From: Orientallactaga sibirica
Lineage: Eukaryota; Chordata; Mammalia; Rodentia; Dipodidae
Reading direction: 5' to 3'
NCBI GenBank assembly: GCA_036365145.1
Contig: JAEOAD010002327.1
Span: 434,001-498,000 of the forward strand
Length of the DNA stretch: 64,000 nt
How positions within the stretch are numbered: the stretch's first letter is position 1; every line of letters starts with the position of its first letter. The translations under genes were made by a program, and so were the position numbers. A model generated the notes under the pieces. The model saw nothing but the letters and a program-made list of their open reading frames with translations. It made no database searches and was not told where the DNA came from. Positions 38,128-50,299 of this stretch are shown here, one piece after another.

Positions 38128-39560
38128 CTAGTTCTGTTCTACAAATGAGTTGCTTTCTTACGAAGAGTCTTCAGTGCAGCAAGATCAAACTTTCCTAGTT
38201 TGTGTAATCTTACAAGATGTACAACTTAGTAGATTAACCACATTTCTAAGGCAGTTTGTTTAGAAAACAAACGCCTTCATTGACGAACACAGTACTGTGT
38301 GAAATAAGGCTGTTCTTTTCCCGAAAACAGTTCCTTTCTTGAGAACAGTCTTCAGGGGAGCAAGATCAAACTTTCCTAGTTTTTTTAATCTAACAAGATG
38401 TACAACTTAATAGACAACCTTCATTTCTAAAGTAGTTTGTTTAGAAAACAATCCCATTCATTGCCGAACACAGTACTGTGTGAAATAAGGCTGTTCTGTC
38501 CCAAAATTAGGTGCTTTCTCACAAAGAGTCTTCAGTGCAGCAAGATCAAACTTTCCTAGTTTGTGTAATCTAACAAGATGTACAACTTAGTAGATTAACC
38601 ACATTTCTAACGTAGTTTCTTTAGAAAACAAACCCCTTCATTGCCAAACACAGTACTGTGTGAATTAAGCCTGTTCTGATACCGAAATGAGTTCCTTTCT
38701 TACGAAGAGTCATCAGTGCAGCAAGAACAAACTTTCCTAGTTTGTGTGATCTAACAACATGTAGGATTTAGTAGATTAACAACATTTCTAACGTAGTTTG
38801 TTTAGAAAACAAACACCTTCATTGCCGCAAGCAGTACTGTGTGAAATAAGGCTGTTCTGTTGCGCAAAAGAGTTGCTTTCTTACGAAGAGTATTCATTAC
38901 AGCAAGATCAAACTTTCCTAGATTGTATAATCTAACAAGATGTACAACTTAGTAGATTAACCACATCTCTAACGTAGTTTGTTTAGAAAACAAACGCCTT
39001 CATTACCGAACACAGTACTGTGTGAAATAAGGCTGTTCTGTTCCCCAAATGAGTTCCTTTCTTACGAAGAGTCTTCAGTGCAGCAAGATCAAACTTTCCT
39101 AGCTTGTGTAATCTATCAAGTTGTGCAATTTAGTAGATTAACCACATTTCTAACGTAGTTTGTTTAGAAAACAAACCCCTTCATTGCCGAACACAGTACT
39201 GTGTGAAATAAGCCTGTTCTGATCCCCAAATGAGTTGCTTTCTTACGAAGAGTGTTCAGTGCAGCAAGATCAAACTTTCCTAGTTTGTGTAATCTTACAA
39301 GATGTACAACTTAGTAGATTAACCACATTTCTAACGTAGTTTGTTTAGAAAACAAACACCTTCATTGCCGAAAACAGTACTGTGTGAAATAAGGCTATTC
39401 TGTTCTCCAAATGAGTTGCTTTCTTACGAAGAGTCTTCAGTGCAGCAAGATCAAACTTTCCTAGTTTGTGTAACCTAACAAGATGTACAACTTAGTAGAT
39501 TAACCACATTTCTAACGTAGTTTGTTTAGAAAAAAAACACCTTCATTGCAGAATGCAGTA

Positions 39561-40540
39561 CTGTGTGCAGTAAGCTAGTTCTGTTCTACAAATGAGTTGC
39601 TTTCTTACGAAGAGTCTTCAGTGCAGCAAGATTAAAATTTCCTAGTTTGTGTAATCTAACAAGATATACAACTTAGTAGATTAACCACATTTCTAATGTA
39701 GTTTGTTTAGAAAACAAACGCCTTCATTGCCGAACACAGTACTGTGTGAAATAAGGCTGTTCTGTTCCACAAATGAGTTGGTTTCTTACGAAGACTCTTC
39801 AGTGCAGCAAGATCAAACTTTCCTAGTTTGTGTAATCTAACAAGATGTACAACTCAGTAGATTAACCACATTTCTAATGTAGGTTGTTTAGAAAACAAAC
39901 GCCTTCATTGCCGAACACAGTACTGTGTGAAATAAACCTGTTCTGATCCCCAAATGAGTTGCTTTCTTACGAAGAGTCTTCAGTGCAGCAAGATCAAACT
40001 TTCTAGTTTGTGTAATCTAACAAGATGTAGAATTTAGTAAATTAACCACATTTCTAACGTAGTTTGTTTAGAAAACAAACCCATTCATTGCTGAACACAG
40101 TACTGTGTGAAATAAGGCGGTTCTGTTCCCCAAATGAGTTGCTTTCTTACGAAGACTCTTCAGTGCAGCAAGATCAAACTTTCCTAGTTTGTGTAATCTA
40201 ACAAGTTGTACAATTTAGTAGACTAACCACATTTCTAACGTAGTTTGTTTAGAAAACAAACACCTTCATTGCGAGCAGTACTGTGTGAAATACGGCTGTT
40301 CTCTTCCAAGCAAATTGCGTTGCTTTCTTACGAAGAGTCTTCAGTGCAGCAAGATCAAACTTTCCTAGTTTGTGTAATGTAACAAGATGTAAAACTTAGT
40401 AGATTAACCACATTTCTAACGTAGTTTGTTTAGAAAACAAACGCCTTCATTGCCGAACACAGTACTATGTGAAATAAGCTTGTTCTGATCCCCAAATCAG
40501 TTGCTTTCTTACGAAGACTCTTCAGTGCAGCAAGATCAAA
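39561..40540. repeat. Tail of the 13.56-kb-offset block and junction
   Basis: Up to about 40465 this matches 53120-54023, with TGCAGTAAGCTAG, CTCAGTAGATT, TAGTAAATTAACC, AAGGCGGTTCTG, AATACGGCTG and AATTGCGTTGC shared. At about 40466-40540 an F-like start (AGCTTGTTCTGATCC, AAATCAG) runs into CCTTGTTTTTG, the first marker of the nine-monomer block. This marks a recombination junction. Confidence 0.8.
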
Positions 40541-43500
40541 CTTTCCTTGTTTTTGTAATCTAACAAGTTGTACAACTTAATAGACTACCTTCATTTCTAA
40601 AGTAGTTTGTTTAGAAAAAACACACCCATTCATTTGCGAACACAGTACTGTGTGAAATAAGGCTGTTCTGTTCCCCAAATGAGTTGGTTTCTTACGACGA
40701 CTCTTCAGTGCAGCAAGATCAAACTTTCCTAGTTTGTGTAAACTGACAAGATGTACAACTTAGTAGATTAAGCACATTTCTAACGTAGGTTGTTTAGAAA
40801 ACAAACACCTTCATTGCCGAACACAGTACTATGTGAAATAAGCGTGTTCTGATCCCCAAATGAGTTGCTTTCTTACGAAGACTCTTCAGTGCAGCAAGAT
40901 CAAACTTTCTCAGTTTGTGTAACCTAACAAGATGTACAACTTAGTAGATTAACCACATTTCTAACGTAGTTTGTTTAGAAAACAAACACCTTCATTACAG
41001 AATGCAGTACTGTGTGAAGTAAGCTAGTTCTGTTCTACAAATGACCTGCTTTCTTACGAAGAGTCTTCAGTGCAGCAAGATTAAAATTTCCTAGTTTGTG
41101 TAATCTAACAAGATGTACAACTTAGTAGATTAACCACATTTCTAACGTAGTTTGTTTAGAAAACAAACGCCTTCATTGCCGAACACAGTTCTGTGTGAAA
41201 TAAGGCTGTTCTGTTCCTGAAATCAGTTGCTTTCTTGAGAAGAGTCTTCAGGGCAGCAAGATCAAACTTTAATAGTTTTTGTAATCTAACAAGATGTACA
41301 ACTTAATAGACTACCTTCATTTCTAAAGTAGTTTGATTAGAAAACAAACCCATTCATTGCCGAACACAGTACTGTGTGAAATAAGGCTGTTCTGTTCCCT
41401 AAATGAGTTCCTTTCTTACGAAGGGTCTTCAGTGCAGCAAATCAAACTTTACTAGTTTGTGTAATCTAACAAGATGTACAATTTCGTAGATTAACCACAT
41501 TTCTAACTTAGTTTGTTTAGAAAACAAACACCTTCATTGCAGAATGCAGTACTGTGTGAAGTAAGCTAGTTCTGTTCTAGAAATGAGTTGCTTTCTTACG
41601 AAGAGTCTTCAGTGCAGCAACATCAAACTTTCCTAGTTTGTGTAATCTAAAAAGATGTACAACTTAGTAGATTAACCACATTTCTAACGTAGTTTGTTTA
41701 GAAAACTAACGCCTTCATTGCCGAACACAGTACTGTGTGAAATAAGGCTGTTCTGTTCCCGAAATCAGTTGCTTTCTTGAGAAGATTCTTCAGGGCAGCA
41801 AGATCCAACTTTCCCAGTTTTTGTAATCTAACAAGATGTACAACTTAATAGACTACCTTCATTTCTAAAGTAGTTTGTTTAGAAAACAAACCCATTCATT
41901 GCCGAACACAGTACAGTGTGAAATAAGGCTGGTCTGTTCCCCAAATGAGTTGGTTTCTTACGAAGACTCTTCAGTGCAGCAAGATCAAACTTTCCTAGTT
42001 TGTGTAATGTAACAAGATGTACAACTTAGTAGATTAACCACATTTCTAACGTAGTTTGTTTAGAAAACAAACCCATTCCTTGCCGAACACAGTACTGTGT
42101 GAAATAAGCCTGTTCTGATCCCCAAATGAGTTGCTTTCTTACGAAGAGTCTTCAGTGCAGCAAGATCAAACTTTCCTAGTTTGTATAATCTAACAAGATG
42201 TACAACTTAATAGATTAACCACATTTCTAACGTAGTTTGTTTAGAAAACAAACGCCTTTATTTTCGAACACAGTACTGTGTGAAATAAGTCTGTTCTGTT
42301 CCCGAAATCAGTTGCTTTCTTGAGAAGAGTCTTCAGGGCAGCAAGATCAAACTTTCCTAGTTTTTGTAATCTAACAAGATGTACAACTTAATAGACTACC
42401 TTCATTTCTAAAGTAGTTTGTTTAGAAAACAAACCCATTCATTGCCAAACTCAGTACTGTGAAATAAGGCTGTTATGCTCCCCAAATGAGTTGCTTTCTT
42501 ACGAAGATTCTTCAGTGCAGCAAGATCAAACTTTCTTAGTTTGTGTAATCTAACAAGATGTACAACGTAGTCGATTAACCACATTTATAGCATAGTTTGT
42601 TTAGAAAACAAACCCATTCATTGCCGAAGACAGTACTGTGTGAAATAAGGCTGTTCTGTTCCCCAAATGAGTTGGTTTTTTACGAAGACACTTCAGTGCC
42701 GCAAGATCAAACTTTCCTAGTTTGTGTTATCTAACAAGATGTACAACTTAGTAGATTAACCACATTTCCAACATAGTTTGTTTAGAAAACAAACACATTC
42801 ATTGCCGAACACAGTACTATGTGAAATAAGGCTATTGTGTTCTCCAAATGAGTTGCTTTCTTACGAAGAGTCTTCAGTGCAGCAAGATCAAACTTTCCTA
42901 GTTTGTGTAAACAACAAGATGTACAACTTAGTACATTAACCACATTTCTAACGTAGTTTGTTTAGAAAACAAACGCCTTCATTGCCGAACACAGTACTGT
43001 GTGAAATAAGCCTGTTCTGATCCCCAAATGAGTTGCTTTCTTACGAAGAGTCTTCAGTGCAGCAAGATCAAAATTTCTTAGTTTATGTAATCTAACAAGA
43101 TGTAGAATTTAGTAGATTAACGACATTTCTAACGTGGTTTGTTTAGAAAACAAACACCTTCATTGCAGAATGCAGTACTGTGTGAAGTAAGCTAGTTCTG
43201 TTCTACAAATGAGTTGCTTTTTCTGAAGAGTCTTCAGTGCAGCAAGATCAAAGTTTCCTAGTTTCTGTAATTAACAAAATGTACAACTTAGTAGATTAAC
43301 CACATTTCTAATGTAGTTTGTTTAGAAATCAAACGCCTTCATTGCCGAACACAGTACTGTGTGAAATAAGGCTGTTCTGTTCCCGAAATCAGTTCCTTTC
43401 TTGAGAATAGTCTTCAGGGCAGCATGATCAAACTTTCCTATTTTGTATAATCTAACAAGATGTACAATTTAGTAGATTAAGCACATTTCTAAAATAGTTT

Positions 43501-46500
43501 GTTTACAAAAAAAAACAATTCATCGCCGAACACAGTACTGTGAGAAATAAGGCTGTTCTGTTCCCCAAATGAGTTGCTTTCTTACGAAGACACTTCAGTG
43601 CAGCAAGATCAAACTTTCCTAGTTTGTGTAATCTAACAAGATGTACAACTTAGTACATTAACCACATTTCTAACGTAGGTTGTTTAGAAAACAAACGCCT
43701 TCATTTCCGAACACAGTACTGTGTGAAATAAGCCTCTTCTGATCCCCAAATGACTTGCTTTCTTACGAAGAGTCTTCAGTGCAGCAAGATCAAACTTTCC
43801 TAGTTTGTGTAATCTAACAAGATGTAAAATTTAGTAGATTAACCACATTTCTAATGTAGTTTGTTTAGAAAACAAACACCGTTATTGCGAGCTAACGCAG
43901 TTCTGTGAAATAAGGCTGTTCTCTTCGGCAAATGAGTTGGTTTCTTACGAAGAGTCTTCAGTGCAGCAAGATCAAACTTTCCTAGTTTGTATAATCTAAC
44001 AAGATGTACAACGTAGTAGATTAACCACATTTCTAACGTAGTTTGTTTAGAAAACAAACGCCTTCATTGCGAACACAGTACTGTGTGAAATAAGGCTGTT
44101 CTGTTCCACAAATGAGTTGCTTTCATACGAAGAGTCTTCATGCAGCAAGATCAAACTTTCCTAGTTTGTGTAATCTAACAAGATGTACAATTTAGTAGAT
44201 TAACCACATTTCTATCGTAGTTTGTTTAGAAAACAAACACCTTCATTGCCGAATGCAGTACTGTGTGAAGTAAGCTAGTTCTGTTCTACAATGAGTTGCT
44301 TTCTTACGAAGAGTCTTCAGTGCAGCAAGATCAAACTTTCCTAGTTTGTGTAATCTTACAAGATGTACAACTGAGTAGATTAACCACATTTCTAACGTAG
44401 TTTGTTTGAAAACAAACGCCTTCATTGCCGAACACAGTACTGTGTGAAATAAGGCTGTTCTGTTCCGAAATCAATTGCTTTCTTGAGAGAAGAGTCTTCA
44501 GGGCAGCAAGATCAAACTTTCCTACTTTTTGTAATCTAACAAGATATACAACTTAATAGACTATCTTCATTTCTAAAGTAGTTTGGTTAGAAAACAAACC
44601 CATTCATTGCCGAACACAGTACTGTGTGAAATAAGGCTGTTCTGTTCCCCAAATGAGTTGCTTTCTTACGAAGTCTCTTCAGTGCAGCAAGAACCAACTT
44701 TCCTAGTTTGTGTAATCTAACAAGATGTACAAGTTAGTAGATTAACCACATTTCTAACGTAGGTTGTTTAGAAAACAAACGCCTTCATTGCCGATCACAG
44801 TGCTGTGTGAAATAAGCCTGTTCTGATCCGCAAATGAGTTGCTTTCTTATGAAGAGTCTTCAGTGCAGCAAGATCAAACTTTCCTAGTTTGTGTAATCTA
44901 ACAAGATGTAGAATTTAGTAGATTAATCACATTTCTAACGTCGTTTGTTTAGAAAACAAACACCTTCATTGCCGAACGCAGTACTGTGGAAATAAGGCTG
45001 TTCTCTTCCCATAAATGAGTTGCTTTTTACGAAGAGGCTTCAGTGCAGCAAGATCAAACTTTCCTAGTTTGTATAATCAAACAAGATGTACAACTTAGTA
45101 GACTACCCACATTTCTAACGTAGTTTGTTTGAAAACAAACGCCTTCATTGCGAACACAGTACTGTGTGAAATAAGGCTGTTCTGTTCCCCAAATGAGTTG
45201 CTTTCTTACGAAGAGTCTTCAGTGCACCAAGATCAAACTTTCCCAGTTTGTGTAATCTAACAAATTGTACAATTTAGTAGATTAACCACATTTCTAACAT
45301 AGTTTGTTTAGAAAACAAACACCTTCATTGCCCAATGCAGTACTGTGTGAAGTAAGCTAGTTCTGTTCTACAAATGAGTTGCTTTCTTACGAGGAGTCTT
45401 CAGTGCAGCAAGATCAAACTTTCTAGTTTGTGTAATCTAACAAGATGTACAACTCAGTAGATTAACCACATTTCTAATGTAGGTTGTTTAGAAAACAAAC
45501 GCCTTCATTGCCAAACACAGTACTGTGTGAAATAAACCTGTTCTGATCCCCAAATGAGTTGCTTTCTTACGAAGAGTCTTCAGTGCAGCAAGATCAAACT
45601 TTCCTAGTTTGTGTAATCTAACAAGATGTAGAATTTAGTAAATTAACCACATTTCTAACGTAGTTTGTTTAGAAAACAAACCCATTCATTGCTGAACACA
45701 GTACTGTGTGAAATAAGGCGGTTCTGTTCCCCAAATGAGTTGCTTTCTTACGAAGACTCTTCAGTGCAGCAAGATCAAACTTTCCTAGTTTGTGTAATCT
45801 AACAAGTTGTACAATTTAGTAGACTAACCACATTTCTAACGTAGTTTGTTTAGAAAACAAACACCTTCATTGCTGAGAATGCAGTACTGTGTGAAATACG
45901 GCTGTTCTCTTCTAAAATGAGTTGCTTTCTTGAAGAGTCTTCAGTGCAGCAAGATCAAACTTTCTTACTTTGTAAAATCTAACAAGATGTACAACTTAGT
46001 AGATTAACCACATTTCTAACGTAGTTTGTTAAGAAAACAAACGCCTTCATTACCGAACACAGTACTGTGTGAAATAAGGCTGTTCTGTTCCCCAAATGAG
46101 TTGCTTTCTTGAGAAGAGTCTTCATGCAGCAAGATCAAACTTTCCTAGTTTGTGTAATCTAACAAGATGTACAATTTAGTAGATTAACCACATTTCTAAA
46201 GTAGTTTGTTTAGAAAACAAACACCTTCATTGCGAATGCAGTACTGTGTGAAGTAAGCTAGTTCTGTTCTACAAATGAGTTGCTTTCTTACAGAAGAGTC
46301 TTCAGTGCAGCAAGATCAAACTTTCCTAGTTTGTGTAATCTTACAAGATGTACAACTGAGTAGATTAACCACATTTCTAATGTAGTTTGTTTAGAAAACA
46401 AACCCCTTCATTGCCGAACACAGTACTGTGTGAAATAAGGCTGTTCTGTTCCGAAATCAATTGCTTTCTTGAGAAGAGTCTTCAGGGCAGCAAGATCAAA

Positions 46501-48780
46501 CTTTCCTAGTTTTGTAATCTAACAAGATATACAACTTAATAGACTATCTTCATTTCTAAAGTAGTTTGTTTAGAAAACAAACCCATTCATTGCCGAACAC
46601 AGTACTGTGTGAAATAAGTCTGTTCTGTTCCCAAATGAGTTGCTTTCTTTGAGAAGTCTCTTCAGTGCAGCAAGAACCAACTTTCCTAGTTTGTGTAATC
46701 TAACAAGATGTACAAGTTAATAGATTAACCACATTTCTAACGTAGGTTGTTTAGAAAACAAACGCATTCATTGCCAATCACAGTGCTGTGAAATAAGCCT
46801 GTTCTGATCCCCAAATGAGTTGCTTTCTTATGAAGAGTCTTCAGTGCAGCAAGATCAAACTTTCCTAGTTTGTGTAATCTAACAAGATGTAGAATTTAGT
46901 AGATTAATCACATTTCTAACGTCGTTTGTTTAGAAAACAAACACCTTCATTGCCGAAGACAGTACTGTGGGAAATAAGGCTGTTCTTTCCCAAAATGAGT
47001 TGCTTTTTTTTACGAAGAGGCTTCAGTGCAGCAAGATCAAACTTTCCTAGTTTGTATAATCAAACAAGATGTACAACTTAGTAGATTAACCACATTTCTA
47101 ACGTAGTTTGTTTAGAAAACAAACGCCTTCATTGCCGAACACAGTACTGTGTGAAATAAGGCTGTTCTGTTCTCAAATGAGTTGCTTTCTTACGAAAGAG
47201 TCTTCAGTGCACCAAGATCAAACTTTCCCTAGTTTGTGTAATCTAACAAATTGTACAATTTAGTAGATTAACCACATTTCTAACGTAGTTTGTTTAGAAA
47301 ACAAACACCTTCATTGCCCAATGCAGTACTGTGTGAAGTAAGCTAGTTCTGTTCTACAAATGAGTTGCTTTCTTACGAAGAGTCTTCAGTGCAGCAAGAT
47401 CAAACTTTCTAGTTTGTGTAATCTAACAAGATGTACAACTTAGTAGATTAACGACATTTCTAAGGCAGTTTGTTTAGAAAACAAACGCCTTCATTGCAGA
47501 ACACAGTACTGTGTGAAATAAGGCTGTTCTTTTACAAAACAGTTCCTTTTTGAGAACAGTCTTCAGGGGAGCAAGATCAAACTTTCCTAGTTTTTTTAAT
47601 CTAACAAGATGTACAACTTAATAGACAACCTTCATTTCTAAAGTAGTTTGTTTAGAAAACAATCCCATTCATTGCCGAACACAGTACTGTCTGAAATAAG
47701 GCTGTTCTGTTCCCAAAATCAGTTCCTTTCTTGAGAAGAGTCTTCAGTGCAGCAAGATCAAACTTTCCTATTTTGTATAATCTAACAAGATGTACAATTT
47801 AGTAGATTAACCACATTTCTAAAATAGTTTGTTTACAAAACAAACCCTTCATTGCCAAACACAGTACTGTGTGAATTAAGGCTGTTCTGTTCCCGAAATG
47901 AGTTGCTTTCTTACGAAGAGTCTTCAGTGCAGCAAGATCAAACTTTCCTAGTTTGTGTAATCTAACAAGATGTACAATTTAGTAGATTAACAACATTTCT
48001 AACGTAGTTTGTTTAGAAAACAAACACCTTCATTGCCGCAACACAGTACTGTGTGAAATAAGGCTCTTCTGTTCCCCAAAAGAGTTGCTTTCTTACGAAG
48101 AGTCTTCATTACAGCAAGATCAAACTTTCCTAGTTTGTGTAATCTAACAAGATGTACAATTTAGTAGATTAACCACATTTCTAATGTAGTTTGTTTAGAA
48201 AACAAACACCTTCATTACCGAACACAGTTCTGTGTGAAATAAGGCTGTTCTGTTCCCAAATGAGTTGGTTTTCTTACGAAGAGTCTTCAGTGCAGCAAGA
48301 TCAAACTTTCCTAGTTTGTATAATCTAACAAGATGTACAATTTAGTAGATTAACCACATTTCTAACGTAGTTTGTTTAGAAAACAAACGCCTTCATTGCC
48401 GAACACAGTACTGTGTGAAATAAGGCTGTTCTGTTCCACAAATGAGTTGCTTTCTTACGAAGAGTGTTCAGTGCAGCAAGATCAAACTTTTCTAGTTTGT
48501 GTAATCTAACAAGATGTACAATTTAGTAGATTAACCACATTTCTAACGTAGTTTGTTTAGAAAACAAACACCTTCATTGCCGAAAACAGTACTGTGTGAA
48601 ATAAGGCTAGTTCTGTTCTCCCAAATGAGTTGCTTTCTTACGAAGAGTCTTCAGTGCAGCAAGATCAAACTTTCCTAGTTTGTGTAATCTAACAAGATGT
48701 ACAACTTAGTAGATTAACCACATTTCTAACGTAGTTTGTTTAGAAAAAAACACCTTCATTGCAGAACACAGTACTGTGTG
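40541..48780. repeat. Block of about 8.2 kb, copy 2
   Basis: It repeats 31335-39560. Measured offsets are 9,207 at CCTTGTTTTTG, 9,212 at GAAGATTCTTC and 9,212 at AAGGCGGTTCTG. It is close to copy 1 up to about 43.8 kb, then acquires scattered indels. Past about 47.7 kb several diagnostic variants of copy 1 are replaced by consensus bases, for example CTGTTCCCAAAATCAG near 47704 against CTGTCCCAAAATTAG near 38497. Confidence 0.87.
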
Positions 48781-50299
48781 AAATAAGGCTGTTCTGTTCG
48801 AAATCAATTGCTTTCTTGAGAAGAGTCTTCAGTGCAGCAAGATCAAACTTTCCTAGTTTTTGTAATCTAACAAGATATACAACTTAATAGATTATCTTCA
48901 TTTCTAAAGTAGTTTGTTTAGAAAACAAACCCATTCATTGCCGAACACAGTACTGTGTGAAATAAGGCTGTTCTGTTCCACAAATGAGTTGGTTTCTTAC
49001 GAAGACTCTTCAGTGCAGCAAGATCAAACTTTCCTAGTTTGTGTAATCTAACAAGATGTACAAGTTAGTAGATTAACCACATTTCTAATGTAGGTTGTTT
49101 AGAAAACAAACGCCTTCATTGCCGAACACAGTGCTGTGTGAAATAAACCTGTTCTGATCCCCAAATGAGTTGCTTTCTTATGAAGAGTCTTCAGTGCAGC
49201 AAGATCAAACTTTCCTAGTTTGTGTAATCTAACAAGATGTAGAATTTAGTAGATTAATCACATTTCTAACGTAGTTTGTTTAGAAAACAAACACCTTCAT
49301 TGCTGAACACAGTACTGTGTGAAATAAGGCTGTTCTCTTCCCCAAATGAGTTGCTTTTTACGAAGACTCTTCAGTGCAGCAAGATCAAACTTTCCTAGTT
49401 TGTATAATCAAACAAGATGTACAACTTAGTAGACTAACCACATTTCTAACGTAGTTTGTTTAGAAAACAAACACCTTCATTGCCGAACACAGTACTGTGT
49501 GAAATAAGGCTGTTCTGTTCCCCAAATGAGTTGCTTTCTTTTGAAGAGTCTTCAGTGCAGCAAGATCAAACTTTCCTAGTTTTGTGTAATCTAACAAATT
49601 GTACAATTTAGTAGATTAACCACATTTCTAACATAGTTTGTTTAGAAAACAAACACCTTCATTGCCCAATGCAGTACTGTGTGAAATAAGCTGTTCTGTT
49701 TCTACAAATGAGTTGCTTTCTTTGAGAAGAGTCTTCAGTGCAGCAAGATCAAACTTTCCTAGTTTGTGTAATCTAACAAGATGTACAACTTCAGTAGATT
49801 AACCACATTTCTAATGTAGGTTGTTTAGAAAACAAACACCTTCATTGCCAAACACAGTACTGTGTGAAATAAACCTGTTCTGATCCCAAATGAGTTGCTT
49901 TCTTAAGAAGAGTCTTCAGTGCAGCAAGATCAAACTTTCTAGTTTGTGTAATCTAACAAGATGTAGAATTTAGTAAATTAATCACATTTCTAACGTAGTT
50001 TGTTTAGAAAACAAACCCATTCATTGCTGAACACAGTACTGTGTGAAATAAGGCTGTTCTGTTCCCCAAATGAGTTGCTTTCTTTACGAAGACTCTTCAG
50101 TGCAGCAAGATCAAACTTTCCTAGTTTGTGTAATCTAACAAGTTGTACAATTTAGTAGACTAACCACATTTCTAACGTAGTTTGTTTAGAAAACAAACAC
50201 CTTCATTGCCGAAGCACAGTACTGTGTGAAATAAGGCTGTTCTCTTTCCCAAATGAGTTGCTTTCTTACGAAGAGTCTTCAGTGCAGCAAGATCAAACT
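48781..50299. repeat. Diverged further copy of the 35.3-36.75 kb cassettes
   Basis: The order B, C, F, G, H, D, F, C-like, G parallels 35240-36750, with AAATTGTACAATTT, CTAACATAG, CAGTAGATTAACC with CTAATGTAGG, and TAGTAAATTAATC. Many markers of the older copies are missing (TTTGTTTAG for TTTGGTTAG, GTAGTTTG for GTCGTTTG), so this copy has drifted or been converted toward consensus. Confidence 0.72.

Larger units (their letters stand above)
31271..39560. repeat. Block of about 8.2 kb, copy 1 (46 monomers)
   Basis: It begins with copy 2 of the nine-monomer block and runs on through AATGTAAC near 32806, CCATTCCTTGCC near 32863, TCATTTTCG near 33046, TGCTCCCC near 33263, GTAGTCGATT near 33354, GTAAACAACAATATG near 33696 and later D-B-C'-F-G-H cassettes. 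From about 31340 onward it is repeated from about 40545 at offsets of 9,207-9,219 bp. That is about 51 monomer lengths. Confidence 0.88.
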
